A DNA stretch of 64,000 nucleotides from positions 5,965,496-6,029,495 of the forward strand of contig VZSR01000393.1 of the NCBI GenBank assembly GCA_013398615.1, in the 5' to 3' direction. The stretch is from Brachypodius melanocephalos. Lineage: Eukaryota; Chordata; Aves; Passeriformes; Pycnonotidae. Each line of letters opens with the position of its first letter. Position 1 is the stretch's first letter. Positions 64,000 to 64,000 of this stretch are shown piece after piece. Position numbers and translations under genes: made by a program. The notes beneath the pieces are model-generated. The model had not been told where the DNA came from, did no database searches, and saw only the letters and a program-made list of their open reading frames with translations.

Positions 64000-64000
64000 T

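Overview
The window looks like nuclear DNA from a bird. Two signs support this: CR1 LINE retrotransposon fragments with avian-type 3' ends, and a spliced gene whose conceptual protein matches vertebrate N4BP1 along its whole visible length. A repeat near 40 kb resembles avian LTR families and weakly favours a neoavian or passerine host. There is no bacterial or viral gene organisation, no CRISPR array and no operon.

Left part (about 1-12.2 kb): the minus strand carries N4BP1, the NEDD4-binding protein 1 gene, an NYN/PIN-type RNase and innate-immune regulator. Six coding exons can be placed with intact GT/AG splice sites and matching phases: 11627-11869, 7397-9159, 3899-4029, 3414-3510, 2045-2152 and 463-570. 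They sum to 2450 nt, or 816 codons plus two bases. The last exon, which carries the C-terminal ubiquitin/NEDD8-binding part, must lie left of base 1. The gene starts in a CpG island (about 11.3-12.15 kb) with several GC boxes and a short 15-bp tandem repeat. An old CR1 fragment abuts the distal edge of the promoter, and an ISRE-like GAAACCGAAAC element sits in intron 1.

Right part (about 12.5-64 kb): I find no convincing gene. It is AT-rich intergenic DNA holding a roughly 1.15-kb degenerate CR1 at 22.4-23.6 kb, short CR1 tails, a GC-rich LTR-like repeat at 40.0-40.5 kb, microsatellites, and homopolymer tracts. This fits the known vertebrate arrangement in which the side of N4BP1 facing CBLN1 is a large gene desert. 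Several stretches have the look of conserved noncoding elements, and three small ORFs look more coding-like than expected, but none is demonstrable from one sequence.

I see no evidence for a novel multi-gene system. The most useful leads are the regulatory layout of the N4BP1 promoter (ISRE-like site, tandem repeat, CR1 joined to the CpG island), an altered MALT1-type cleavage site in the protein, and a few untested small ORFs and candidate enhancers in the desert.
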